A program made the translations under genes and the position numbers. From positions 1,569,635 to 1,633,634 of the forward strand of contig NZ_QLTT01000001.1 of assembly GCF_003269295.1 (NCBI RefSeq): a DNA stretch of 64,000 nucleotides. The letters run 5' to 3'. Source of the stretch: Lentzea atacamensis (lineage in GTDB: Bacteria; Actinomycetota; Actinomycetes; Mycobacteriales; Pseudonocardiaceae). Position 1 is the first letter of the stretch, and every line of letters begins with the position of its first letter. The notes below the pieces were generated by a model. The model searched no databases. It saw only the letters and a program-made list of their open reading frames with translations, and was not told the origin of the DNA. Positions 34,532 to 43,004 of this stretch are shown here, piece by piece.

Positions 34532-35395
34532 GTGGACGAACTGCGCGCGTTGCTCACCAAGCACGCCCGGCCCGACCTGACCACGTCGATCGAGGACGTC
34601 CTGGTCTCCAAGACGACCACGAGCGGTCCGCCCGCGCCCTCGATGACCGGCACGATCCTCGCGTTCGTGGCCCAGGGCCGCAAACGCATCGCGCTCGGCG
34701 ACCGCGTCTACGACTACCGGGCCGGCCAGTACCTGGTGGCCTCGATCGACATGCCGATCACCGGCAACCACGTCGGCATCAGCCCACAGGAGCCCGCGCT
34801 CGGAATCGGTCTGGTCCTGCGCCCGGAGAACGTCGCCGAGCTGTTGCTGCGACACGACCTGCCGAAGACCGCGGGCACGCCGGAGGGCCTGGCCGTCAGC
34901 GACGCCACCCCGGAGCTGATCGACGCCGTGACGAGGCTCGCGAGACTGCTCGACCACCCGAGGGACGCCAGAGCGCTCGCCCCGCTGATCAAGCAGGAGA
35001 TCCTCTGGCGCGTCATGACCGGCGAGCAGGGCGCCGTCGTCCGCCAGCTGGGCACCAGGGACAGCAGCCTCAGCCACATCGCCAAAGCGGTCAGATGGAT
35101 CCGCGAGAACCACGCCGAGTCGTTCAAGGTCGGGAACGTCGCGCGGGTCGCCGGCATGAGCGAGTCGGCGTTCTACCGCAACTTCCACGCCGTCACGGCG
35201 ATGAGCCCGATCCAGTTCCAGAAGCAGATCCGGTTGCAGGAGGCACGGCTGCTGCTCGCGACCACCAGGGACGTCACGGGCGTGAGCCACCGCGTCGGCT
35301 ACGACAGCCCGTCGCAGTTCAGCCGGGAGTACCGCCGCCAGTTCGGCGCGCCACCCAGCCGTGACGCCGCCCTCAGGCTTGAACCCGCTCTCTGA
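34532..35395 (+). CDS. AraC-family regulator with AraC_N-type sensor domain
   Basis: The product has 287 residues. The N-terminal cupin-like domain (about 35-160) has TILAFVAQGRKRIALGDRVY and the YLVASIDMPITG block typical of AraC_N proteins. Two helix-turn-helix motifs occupy about 185-285 (VGNVARVAGMSESAFYRNF, then VSHRVGYDSPSQFSREYRR). The GTG at 34532 is chosen as the first plausible start. Targets may include the adjacent membrane protein-SDR unit, which is convergent and overlaps its 3' end by 23 bp, but this is not shown. Confidence 0.88.
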   Translation: MDELRALLTKHARPDLTTSIEDVLVSKTTTSGPPAPSMTGTILAFVAQGRKRIALGDRVYDYRAGQYLVASIDMPITGNHVGISPQEPALGIGLVLRPENVAELLLRHDLPKTAGTPEGLAVSDATPELIDAVTRLARLLDHPRDARALAPLIKQEILWRVMTGEQGAVVRQLGTRDSSLSHIAKAVRWIRENHAESFKVGNVARVAGMSESAFYRNFHAVTAMSPIQFQKQIRLQEARLLLATTRDVTGVSHRVGYDSPSQFSREYRRQFGAPPSRDAALRLEPAL

Positions 35396-36554
35396 CGGCC
35401 AGGTAGACCGCGCGCACCTCCAGCGTCCGCTCGACCTTCTCGAGCACGGGCGCGAAGAACTGGCGCCGGTGCTCGGCGTCGCTCATCGAGATCACCGAGA
35501 AGTACATGCTGCCGAACGCCGCGAACAACGTGGCGTTGCGCAGCATCGCCGACGGCACACCGGGGATCATCGACGGCTCCGGTGGCGCCCCGATCCACTG
35601 CGTGGCGATGTCGGGCGTGACGACGATCAGTCCCAGCAGGACGAAGAACGCGAACAGCGCGAGCCCGACCACCGCCGCCTGCACCAGCTGCCGGATGGCG
35701 AGCATCACCAGGAGGTTGCGCAGCTGCCGTCCGTTCAACCGCTTGGGCTGCAACGGTTCGGCGATCTCGACGCCGGCCAGCGGCGTGCCCTTGCACGCCA
35801 CCGTGAGGATCTCCGGCCGCAGGTCCTGCTCCACCCGGCCGATCTCGTCGCGCAGGCGCGCGGCCGCGGCCAGCACGGTGATCGCGGCGAACAGCAGCAC
35901 GATCAGGCTGACCCGCGGCCACTTCAGCCGGTTCATCGCCTGCCACAGCTCACCGGTGAAGAACAGGAAGAGCGTCACGAACAGCATGGGCGGCAACGCG
36001 CGGCCGAGCAGATGCACGCTGTTGCGCAGGTCGGCGATCACGTGCCGGATGGCGGCCTTCAGCAGTGCGCCCAAGCCGTAGGTGGTGGCCAGCATCGTGG
36101 CCAGGAAAGCCAGTCCGAAGAAGGTGACGAACCACAGCGGGACGACCCACCACTCGTAGTCCGGCCCCTCCGCTCCCGGCGTGGTGATCTTGTCGTTGAC
36201 CACGTACTGCAGCAGGGGCACGATCACCGGCATCGCCGCGTATGCGATCAGCAACACCACGGTCGTGCGCGGGGAGAAGCTCGGCAGCCGCCGCACGAAC
36301 AGCGACAGCAGGATCCACGCGGCCACCATCACCGCGACGATCACCCCGAGCAGCACCCACTTCGGCAGTCCGGCGGACTGCTGGAGCACGAGCCACGCGA
36401 GGCTGCCGACCGCGACGAACGTCAGCGCCGGCAGCATCCGGGGCAGCACGTGCGATCGGAAGCCGTACCCCTCGATCATGGTCGGCGCACCCTGACGGAC
36501 GAACCACTGTTCGGTCCGCCGCACCAACATCTCCGAAGCCACGGCGTGGATCAT
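35373..36554 (-). CDS. Multi-pass membrane protein, unknown function
   Basis: The product has 393 residues with seven to eight predicted transmembrane helices, for example LLGVIVAVMVAAWILLSLFV, LWFVTFFGLAFLATMLATTY, and LVQAAVVGLALFAFFVLLGL. A cytoplasmic loop (about 225-275, RLRDEIGRVEQDLRPE) separates helices. The last 40 residues are soluble and charged. The ATG at 36552-36554 lies 3 bp after the SDR stop, so the two are co-transcribed. No transporter signature is recognised. Confidence 0.8.
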   Translation of the reverse strand: MIHAVASEMLVRRTEQWFVRQGAPTMIEGYGFRSHVLPRMLPALTFVAVGSLAWLVLQQSAGLPKWVLLGVIVAVMVAAWILLSLFVRRLPSFSPRTTVVLLIAYAAMPVIVPLLQYVVNDKITTPGAEGPDYEWWVVPLWFVTFFGLAFLATMLATTYGLGALLKAAIRHVIADLRNSVHLLGRALPPMLFVTLFLFFTGELWQAMNRLKWPRVSLIVLLFAAITVLAAAARLRDEIGRVEQDLRPEILTVACKGTPLAGVEIAEPLQPKRLNGRQLRNLLVMLAIRQLVQAAVVGLALFAFFVLLGLIVVTPDIATQWIGAPPEPSMIPGVPSAMLRNATLFAAFGSMYFSVISMSDAEHRRQFFAPVLEKVERTLEVRAVYLAVRERVQA

Positions 36555-36557
36555 GCC

Positions 36558-37373
36558 TCAACGGTCGAAGAGCCGCGCCATCACGCTGAAGTAGTGGGTC
36601 GGGGCGATGCGGGCGAGCGCGTCGAACACGTACGCGTCCGGCCCGACCAGGATCCGCGCCTTACCGCGTTCGACGCCGCGGTGGATGATCTCGGCCGCCT
36701 TGTCGGGGGTGGTCAGCGCGATCTTGTCGAAGTCCGCCGCCATCTGGTCGAGCGACCGGCCGCGGCCGTCGGGATCGGTGTGGATGCGGGCGTTGCGGAT
36801 GATGTTGGTCTTGATACCGCCGGGGTGGACGGTGACCGCCGAGACGCCGGTGCCGCGCAGCTCCTGCCGCAACGAGTCGGTGAACCCGCGTACGGCGAAC
36901 TTCGCCGCGCAGTAGGCGCTGTTCTTCGGCATGCCGACGAGCCCGTACACGCTGGAGGTGTTCACGATGACGCCGTAGTTCTGCTCGACGAGCTGAGGCA
37001 GGAACGCGCGCGTCCCGTTCACCACGCCCCAGTAGTTGATGTCGAACAGCCACGAGTCGTCCTCCGACACGGAGTTCAGCACGGTCGTCGACGTGGCGAC
37101 ACCCGCGTTGTTGAACACCGCCGCGAGCGGCAGGTCCAGCCAGGCCCGCACCTCCCCGGCGAACGCCCGCACGTCGTCCGCGTCCCGCACGTCGAGCACG
37201 CGGCTGAGCACCGGGCCCTGCAACGAGGCGGCGGTCTTCTCCAGGCCCGCCTCGTCGACGTCGGCGATGACCACCGGGGAACCGTGCCGGGACAGCCGCT
37301 GCGCGAGGCTGCGGCCGATGCCGGAGGCGGCACCGGTGATCACCGCCGGGCGACCCGCGATCTTTCGCACCAT
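36558..37373 (-). CDS. Short-chain dehydrogenase/reductase
   Basis: The product has 271 residues. Motifs are TGAASGIG (about 14-21), NNAGV (about 90), the catalytic Ser in NTSSVYG, and YCAAK. After the loop, IADVDEAG carries an Asp that suggests NAD(H) preference. The family block HPGGIKTNI and the C-terminal GPDAYVFDALARI resemble SDRs linked to lipid or acyl metabolism in actinobacteria. It is the first gene of an operon with a membrane protein and lies 30 bp downstream of an acyl-CoA synthetase on the same strand, so all three may be co-expressed. Confidence 0.9.
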   Translation of the reverse strand: MVRKIAGRPAVITGAASGIGRSLAQRLSRHGSPVVIADVDEAGLEKTAASLQGPVLSRVLDVRDADDVRAFAGEVRAWLDLPLAAVFNNAGVATSTTVLNSVSEDDSWLFDINYWGVVNGTRAFLPQLVEQNYGVIVNTSSVYGLVGMPKNSAYCAAKFAVRGFTDSLRQELRGTGVSAVTVHPGGIKTNIIRNARIHTDPDGRGRSLDQMAADFDKIALTTPDKAAEIIHRGVERGKARILVGPDAYVFDALARIAPTHYFSVMARLFDR

Positions 37374-37403
37374 GCGACCAGTAGATCACCATGGGCAAGC
37401 CGC

Positions 37404-39056
37404 CTACTGGCGCAGTTCGGGGAACTCCTCGTCCCGCCACTCACCGCCCTCGATCCCGGCTTCCTCGCGCGTGCGCAGGTCGACGCGGCGGATCTTGCCG
37501 GACACCGTCTTGGGCAGCTCGGCGAACTCCAGCCGCCGGATCCGCTGGAACGGCGCCAGGTTCTCGCGCGCGTGCCGCAGGATCTGCAGCGCGGTCTCCC
37601 GGTTCGGCTCCCAGCCCGCGCTCAGCGCCACGTACGCCTTGGGCACGGCGAGCCGCAGCGGATCCGGCGCCGGGACGACCGCGGCCTCGGTGACCGCCGG
37701 GTGCTCGATCAGCACGCTTTCCAGCTCGAACGGCGAGATCTTGTAGTCCGACGCCTTGAACACGTCGTCCGTCCGTCCGATGTAGAACAGGTAGCCGTCC
37801 TCGTCGCGCCTCGCGATGTCACCCGTGTGGTAGTAACCGCCGGCCATCGCCTCGGCGTTGCGCTCCTCGTCGCCGTGATAGCCGACCATCAGCGACATCG
37901 GCCGTTGCGCGAGGTCGATGCAGATCTCGCCTTCCTCAGCCGGTTCACCGCTGATCGGGTCGACGAGCACGACCGGAACGCCCTGCAGCGGCCGTCCCAT
38001 CGAGCCGGGTTTCACCGGCGCGCCGGGAACGTTGCCCACCGACAGCGTGGTCTCGGTCTGGCCGAAGCCGTCCCGCAGCGTGAGGCCCCACTGCTGCCGG
38101 ACCTGGTCGATCACCTCGGGGTTGAGCGGCTCACCGGCCGCGACGACCTCCCGCAACGAGCCAGGTCCGCCGCTCAGGTCGGCCTTGATCAGCATTCGCC
38201 ACACGGTCGGCGGCGCGCAGAACGTGGTGACGCCCTTGTCCCTGATCTGGCCGAGCAACGCGGCCGCGTCGAAGCGGCCGTAGTTGTGGACGAAGATCGT
38301 CGCTTCGGCGATCCACGGGGCGAAGAAGCAGCTCCAGGCGTGCTTGGCCCAGCCGGGCGAGCTGATGTTGAGGTGCACGTCGCCCGGTTCGACGCCGATC
38401 CAGCGCATGGTCGTGAGGTGCCCGACCGGGTACGAGGTCTGGGTGTGCTCGACGAGCTTGGGGCGGCTGGTCGTGCCGGACGTGAAGTACAGCAGCAGAC
38501 GGTCGTCCGCCCTCGTCTGCGGGTGCGGCAACGGGTTGTCCGGCGCCTCAGCGGTTTCCGCGTGGTCCAGCCAGCCCGCCGCGGCGCCGCCGACCGCGAT
38601 CAGGACGGGACCGTCCTCGAACTTGTCCGCGTCCTCCACACGCGCGATGACGTGCCGGACGTTGCCGCGCTTCAACCGGTCCGCGAGGTCGGCGGGCCCC
38701 AGCGCCGTGGTCGTCGGCATGATCACCGCGCCGAGCTTCATCACCGCGAGCATCGACTCCCACAGCTCGACCTGGTTGCCGAGCATGATCATCACGCTGT
38801 CGCCCTTGCCGACGCCGTGCCACGCGAGCCAGCGCGCGACCCGGTTCGACCGGCGTCGCAGCTCGTCGTAGGAGTAGGCACGCTCGGACCCGTCCTCTTC
38901 GACGATGTGCAACGCCGTCGTCGTGTTGCCCTCGGCGATGACGTCGAACCAGTCGTGCGCCCAGTTGAAGCTGCTGCCGAAGCTCGGCCAGCTGAAGGAC
39001 GCCGGGTCGGTGAGCATCAGGTCGCGGGCCGCGCGGTAGGTGTCATGACTGGACAT
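37404..39056 (-). CDS. Medium-chain-type acyl-CoA synthetase (AMP-binding)
   Basis: The product has 550 residues. The P-loop YFTSGTTSRPKLVEHT and the following MRWIGVEPGDVHLNISSPGW are typical of the acetyl/medium-chain synthetase group. Further motifs are DGFGQTET, TGDIARRDEDGYLFYIGRTDD and the catalytic Lys region LPKTVSGKIRR near the C terminus. The start is the ATG at 39054-39056. It leads a same-strand set with an SDR and a membrane protein. A near-perfect metal-sensor-like palindrome lies 30 bp upstream, between it and a divergent LuxR gene. Confidence 0.9.
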   Translation of the reverse strand: MSSHDTYRAARDLMLTDPASFSWPSFGSSFNWAHDWFDVIAEGNTTTALHIVEEDGSERAYSYDELRRRSNRVARWLAWHGVGKGDSVMIMLGNQVELWESMLAVMKLGAVIMPTTTALGPADLADRLKRGNVRHVIARVEDADKFEDGPVLIAVGGAAAGWLDHAETAEAPDNPLPHPQTRADDRLLLYFTSGTTSRPKLVEHTQTSYPVGHLTTMRWIGVEPGDVHLNISSPGWAKHAWSCFFAPWIAEATIFVHNYGRFDAAALLGQIRDKGVTTFCAPPTVWRMLIKADLSGGPGSLREVVAAGEPLNPEVIDQVRQQWGLTLRDGFGQTETTLSVGNVPGAPVKPGSMGRPLQGVPVVLVDPISGEPAEEGEICIDLAQRPMSLMVGYHGDEERNAEAMAGGYYHTGDIARRDEDGYLFYIGRTDDVFKASDYKISPFELESVLIEHPAVTEAAVVPAPDPLRLAVPKAYVALSAGWEPNRETALQILRHARENLAPFQRIRRLEFAELPKTVSGKIRRVDLRTREEAGIEGGEWRDEEFPELRQ

Positions 39057-39086
39057 TCCCAGAGCGTGCGGAGACGCGAGGCCGGC

Positions 39087-39112
39087 GGTATACCCCCGTA
39101 CGGGGGTATACC
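39087..39112. promoter_or_regulatory. 26-bp perfect palindrome, CsoR-like operator
   Basis: GGTATACCCCCGT (39087-39099) is followed directly by its complement ACGGGGGTATACC (39100-39112). The TATACCCCC/GGGGGTATA form resembles sites of CsoR/RcnR-family metal or persulfide sensors. It lies between the divergent acyl-CoA synthetase and LuxR genes. No csoR or copper gene is in the window. Confidence 0.6.
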
Positions 39113-39149
39113 CCTTTTCGAGGGTGCCCGTGTCGGCGAAACTGCCAGC

Positions 39150-39911
39150 GTGCTGCCAGACCGCTTCCAGGCGCTGCTGCCGCAACGCCTGGACATGCTC
39201 CGCCGCGCCACCGGGTTGCCCGTCGTGTTCGGCGGGGCCGTCACGCCCGGTCGCGAGCTGTTGCTCAGCAGCTTCTACGGCACGCGCGGCACGGCGTTGC
39301 ACGGGTTGCGCGTCGGCACCGGCCGGGGGCTGGGCGGCACGGCGATCGCGATGGGCACCGCGGTGCGCGTCAACGACTACGCCTCGACCCGCGCGATCAC
39401 CCACGAGTTCGACCAGATGGTGGTCGTCGAGGAAGGCCTGACCTCGGTGTTCGCCTACCCGGTCACGGTCCGCGGCACGGTGCACGGCGTGCTCTACGGC
39501 GCCGTGCGCGGGCAGGCGACCGTCGGTGACCGGGCGATCAGGATCGCCGGCGCCATGGCGCAAGGCATCGCAGGGGACCTGGACATGCCATCTCTTCACA
39601 CCCAAGCCGCCCTGCGCGAGCTCGCCGAGGTCGCCAAGCTCGTCGGGGATCCCGGTCTGCGCGAACGGTTGCGCAAGGTCCACCAGGATCTCGGCGGTGC
39701 GGCCCCCGTTGCCGTCCCGGCGGGACTGACCCCGCGCGAACTCGATACGCTTCGGCTGGCCGCGGTCGGAGCGTCCAACCGGGACATCGCCGCCGAACTC
39801 GGGTTGAGCACCGAAACCGTCAAGGCCTACCTCCGCGGTGCCATGCGCAAGCTGGGGGTGCACAACAGAACCGCCGCTGTCCACGCGGCGAGGTCGACGG
39901 GAGCGCTCTGA
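39150..39911 (+). CDS. GAF-LuxR transcriptional regulator
   Basis: The product has 253 residues. A GAF-like sensor (about 8-140, LRVGTGRGLGGTAIAMGTAV and DYASTRAITHEFDQMVV) is followed by a helical linker and a LuxR-type helix-turn-helix (about 190-250, LTPRELDTLRLAAVGASNRD, then LSTETVKAYLRGAMRKLGV). The GTG at 39150 is chosen. It has no receiver domain, so it likely senses a small molecule directly. It is divergent from the acyl-CoA synthetase cluster and a likely regulator of it. The next gene begins directly at its stop codon. Confidence 0.85.
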   Translation: MLPDRFQALLPQRLDMLRRATGLPVVFGGAVTPGRELLLSSFYGTRGTALHGLRVGTGRGLGGTAIAMGTAVRVNDYASTRAITHEFDQMVVVEEGLTSVFAYPVTVRGTVHGVLYGAVRGQATVGDRAIRIAGAMAQGIAGDLDMPSLHTQAALRELAEVAKLVGDPGLRERLRKVHQDLGGAAPVAVPAGLTPRELDTLRLAAVGASNRDIAAELGLSTETVKAYLRGAMRKLGVHNRTAAVHAARSTGAL

Positions 39912-40334
39912 ATGTCGTGGTTCGAGAAAGCCGTGATCGGCACGGACCGCCTGCTGTACAAGCTGACCGGCGGCAAGGTCATGACCGTCTCGTTCAGCAG
40001 GCAGAGCGGGCTGACGTTGATCACCGTCGGAGCGAGGTCCGGTGAGCGGCGCGAGAACCAGGTCCAGTACGTGGCCGACGGCGACAGCATGCTGGTGGTC
40101 GGCTCGAACTGGGGCAAACCGAACCACCCGGCGTGGACCGCGAACCTGCTGAAGAACCCGGACATCCAGGTGAACGTGCGCGGCGATGTCCGTGACGTGC
40201 GGGCGACGCTGCTCGGAGGGGACGAGCGCGAGGCCGCCTGGAGCAAGCTCGTGGCGGCCTGGCCCTCGTTCCAGGACTACGTCGAGCGGTCAGGAGGCCG
40301 CGAGCTGAGGGTCTTTCGCCTCACGCCGCGCTGA
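39912..40334 (+). CDS. Deazaflavin-dependent nitroreductase/quinone reductase-like (Ddn-like)
   Basis: The product has 140 residues with a split beta-barrel fold. LITVGARSGERRENQVQYVA, VVGSNWGKPNHPAWTANLLK and NPDIQVNVRGD match the F420H2-dependent Ddn/DUF385 group, which reduces quinones or nitro compounds with the deazaflavin cofactor F420. The ATG follows the LuxR stop codon with no gap, so translation is coupled. Its 3' end overlaps the convergent membrane protein gene by 45 bp. Confidence 0.88.
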   Translation: MSWFEKAVIGTDRLLYKLTGGKVMTVSFSRQSGLTLITVGARSGERRENQVQYVADGDSMLVVGSNWGKPNHPAWTANLLKNPDIQVNVRGDVRDVRATLLGGDEREAAWSKLVAAWPSFQDYVERSGGRELRVFRLTPR

Positions 40335-40853
40335 GTCCCACGCGAGCCACACACAGCCGACGATCATGAGCACGCCGTGCGCGATCCGGGCCGAGGGCGG
40401 CGTGAAGAACTGCGGCAGGAACAACACGAACCCCGCCGCGAACAGGATCGCGGGCAGCGTGCGGAGCTTGAGCGCGACCATGACCGCCGCGACGCCCATG
40501 GTCACGAGCCCGATCGCGAAAGTCGTTGCGGCGACCGGGTTGTAGCGCACGGCCTCGGCCAGTTCGAGGAGGTTCGGCTGCGCGGCGATCTCGTGCAGGC
40601 CGAAGGTCTCCGCGCCGTAGTACGGCAACGTGAGCCCGGCGCCCACCCAGAACGTGATCGCGGCGGTGCGGTGGATCTCCAGCAGCGCGATCGGCACGAG
40701 AATGAACCCGATCATGGCGAACAGGTGCGAGGCGAGCCACGCACCGGATCCCATCGCGGTGGCGGCGCCCGCGGCTGTCGTCTCGTCCTCCCACGGTCTG
40801 AACACCGGGTACAGCAGGAAGAGCAGGCCGGCGGCGGTGAGCGTCATCTTCAT
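40290..40853 (-). CDS. Small multi-pass membrane protein
   Basis: The product has 187 residues with about six hydrophobic helices: MTLTAAGLLFLLYPVF, ASHLFAMIGFILVPIALLEI, ITFWVGAGLTLPYYGAETFG, AATTFAIGLVTMGVAAVMVA, ILFAAGFVLFLPQFF and IAHGVLMIVGCVWLAWD. No transport motif is seen. ATG at 40851-40853 has GGGGGA upstream, but also overlaps the TetR stop by ATGA, so the pair is coupled. The TetR protein probably controls this gene and itself. Confidence 0.82.
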   Translation of the reverse strand: MKMTLTAAGLLFLLYPVFRPWEDETTAAGAATAMGSGAWLASHLFAMIGFILVPIALLEIHRTAAITFWVGAGLTLPYYGAETFGLHEIAAQPNLLELAEAVRYNPVAATTFAIGLVTMGVAAVMVALKLRTLPAILFAAGFVLFLPQFFTPPSARIAHGVLMIVGCVWLAWDSARREAKDPQLAAS

Positions 40854-41413
40854 CGTGTCCCCCTGAGATCGGTGAGATACATCCGGATGAGCTGGTCGTA
40901 GGTGTCGTCGAGGCCTTCCGGCAGTCCGAACCCGCCGCTGGACTCGATCGACGCGAAGCCGTGCACGATCACCCGCAGCCGCCGCGTCGCGTGGATGGCG
41001 GCCGAGCCCTCGATGCCGTACCCGCGCAACGTCGCGAGCTGGATCTCCATGAGCTTCATCCCGGCCGCCCGCTGCAGTTCGTCGTGCAACGGGTCCATCG
41101 GCATGGCCGCATACCGCTTCGGGTGTTCGTTGACGTAGGCGCGATACGCGTGCATCAGCGCTGCCACGGCCTCGTCGCCCGCAAGACCGAGCACGGCTCT
41201 GGTGAACCGTTCGGCCATTTCCTCCAGCAGCCGCACGCCGACGTGACCACGCAGGTCCGCGAGGCTCGCGACGTGCTTGTACAGCGAGGGCGTGGCGACA
41301 CCGGTGCGGGCGGCGACGGCGGCGAGCGTCAGTCCTTCGACACCCTGCTCGTCGACCAGTTCCAGTGCCGCGTCCACGACCTTCGAGGTGGTGAGTCGGG
41401 GGCGAACAGCCAT
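40850..41413 (-). CDS. TetR-family regulator
   Basis: The product has 187 residues. The helix-turn-helix spans about 9-55 (VVDAALELVDEQGVEGLTLA, then RTGVATPSLYKHV). The C-terminal domain, with LMHAYRAYVNEHPKRYAAM and VIVHGFASIESSGGFG, is the WHG-type ligand domain (here HGFASIE). The start is the ATG at 41411-41413; a perfect 15-bp palindrome lies 9 bp upstream, indicating autoregulation. It is coupled to the membrane protein by ATGA. Confidence 0.9.
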   Translation of the reverse strand: MAVRPRLTTSKVVDAALELVDEQGVEGLTLAAVAARTGVATPSLYKHVASLADLRGHVGVRLLEEMAERFTRAVLGLAGDEAVAALMHAYRAYVNEHPKRYAAMPMDPLHDELQRAAGMKLMEIQLATLRGYGIEGSAAIHATRRLRVIVHGFASIESSGGFGLPEGLDDTYDQLIRMYLTDLRGTR

Positions 41414-41422
41414 AGCCCAAAA

Positions 41423-41437
41423 GCTAATGTCATTAGC
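41423..41437. promoter_or_regulatory. 15-bp perfect palindrome, probable TetR operator
   Basis: GCTAATG-T-CATTAGC, AT-rich against the local background, lies 9 bp upstream of the TetR start. Binding there would repress the TetR-membrane protein operon. Confidence 0.7.
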
Positions 41438-41556
41438 CGGAGGTGTCAAGGCAAGCGCGGTGATCGAAATTTTTGTGAAGATCTTGCGCATACCGCCACG
41501 TTCGGCCGCAGGAAAGGTTGAATGGTCAAGTCACTCCCGCAAGCAAGGAGAACCCA

Positions 41557-42999
41557 TTGCGGTTAGCCAGAAACCTGGGGGTGGTTGCCGCAGGCCTGAT
41601 GGTCGCGGCGACCATCACAGCGGTACCGGCCACGGCCGGACCGTCGTTCCACACCGAGATCGACCCGAGCTCCGTGAAGGAGTCGATCGAGTACCTGGTG
41701 AAGACCTACGGCGTCAGCGAGCAGGAAGCGCTGCGCCGGCTCGAGCTCCAGAACGACGCGGCCAAGCTCGAAGAGATGCTGAAGCGCGACGCCTCTGGTG
41801 AGTACGCCGGCATGTGGCTGGACCAGGAAGGCGGTGGCAAGCTCGTCGTGGCGATGACGAAGCCTTCCGCCGCCCAGCGGCACGTCGTCACCATGCCCGA
41901 CCGCGCCAACGTCAAGATCCGCACGGTGAAGAACTCGCTGTCCGCGCTGCGATCGGCTCACGACCGCATCAGCAAGCAGGTCGGCGCCGGTCCGGACGCG
42001 GTCTACCTGCCCGCGGTCAGCGAGACCGAGAACCGCGTGGTGGTCTGGGAACGCGCGTGGCTCAAGGAGAAGAAGGCCGGGGTCGCCACCGAGTCACAGG
42101 CGACGGAGCGCGCCTTCGACGCCGAGCCGGGCATGGTCTCGACCCGCACCCTGCCGAAGCCGACCCCGTACGCGGTCGACTGGGGCTTCTGCCACCCGTT
42201 GTACTGCACGAACTACGGCCCCATGAGGGGTGGTCTGCGGCTCGACATGAGGCGCGACAACGGCACCGTCGGTGGCTGCACCAGCGGCTTCAACCTGCGG
42301 ACGACCGGCGGCGCGTTCCCGGGCGTGCCGTGGGTGCTGACCGCGGGACACTGCATGGCCACCAAGACGAACAACGTGCCAACGCAGCACAACGGTGAGC
42401 CTGTGGTGAACCAGCACGGCATCGAGAAGAACGCGTACCCGTACGACTACGCCGCCGTGCGGTACGTCGACGCGGCCGCCGCCAACAAGTGGCTGGAGAG
42501 CCAGACCAACCGCAACGTGGTGCTCAAGTACTGCCGCAACGGCGGTACGGACAGCAACGCGGACACCCCGTGCGGTCCGCAGGCGACCTCGCAGAACCAG
42601 GAGATCACCAAGGTCACCCCGCTGGCCGAGATCAAGGCGGGCATGATCGTGTGCGCCTCCGGCTCGGGTTCGAGCGCGGTGAACTACCCGGACTCCGTGG
42701 ACAGCGGTGCCGGTGCGGGTTACCTGGTCGGCACGAGGTGCGGCCGGGTCCTCTCGACCGACGTCGGCATCAACACCGACGTCTGCGCCAGGGCAGGTGA
42801 CAGCGGTGGCCCGCTGTTCAGCCAGGTCGACAAGGCAGCGCTGGGTATTCTCAACGGCAGCCAGCAGGCGCGCAGCGGCGCCTGCCAGATGGGTGAGCTG
42901 AACAACTACTCACCGATCTCGACGATCCTCGAGGACCTCAGCGCCCGCCAGGCGAGCGGTGGTTCGGTCTTCAACGTGATCACCACGCCGCAGGGCTGA
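41557..42999 (+). CDS. Secreted trypsin-like (S1) serine protease with propeptide
   Basis: The product has 480 residues. The TTG at 41557 is chosen as start because AAGGAG lies 7 bp upstream and it gives a normal signal peptide (RLARNLGVVAAGLMVAATIT, cleavage near ATA-GP). A propeptide of about 160 residues follows. The protease domain (about 205-470) has His265 in LTAGHC, Asp297 in YPYDYAAV and Ser416 in GDSGGPL. Paired cysteines fit extracellular folding. It resembles alpha-lytic-type actinobacterial proteases made as proenzymes. It is convergent with the MFS gene 5 bp away. Confidence 0.9.
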   Translation: MRLARNLGVVAAGLMVAATITAVPATAGPSFHTEIDPSSVKESIEYLVKTYGVSEQEALRRLELQNDAAKLEEMLKRDASGEYAGMWLDQEGGGKLVVAMTKPSAAQRHVVTMPDRANVKIRTVKNSLSALRSAHDRISKQVGAGPDAVYLPAVSETENRVVVWERAWLKEKKAGVATESQATERAFDAEPGMVSTRTLPKPTPYAVDWGFCHPLYCTNYGPMRGGLRLDMRRDNGTVGGCTSGFNLRTTGGAFPGVPWVLTAGHCMATKTNNVPTQHNGEPVVNQHGIEKNAYPYDYAAVRYVDAAAANKWLESQTNRNVVLKYCRNGGTDSNADTPCGPQATSQNQEITKVTPLAEIKAGMIVCASGSGSSAVNYPDSVDSGAGAGYLVGTRCGRVLSTDVGINTDVCARAGDSGGPLFSQVDKAALGILNGSQQARSGACQMGELNNYSPISTILEDLSARQASGGSVFNVITTPQG

Positions 43000-43004
43000 C
43001 GCCC

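Noticed and set aside
35361..39911. A 1,516-codon plus-strand open frame spanning the membrane protein, SDR and acyl-CoA synthetase genes
   Set aside because: Only its last 253 codons (from 39150) make a recognisable GAF-LuxR protein; the rest is antisense to well-supported genes and rich in Arg/His.
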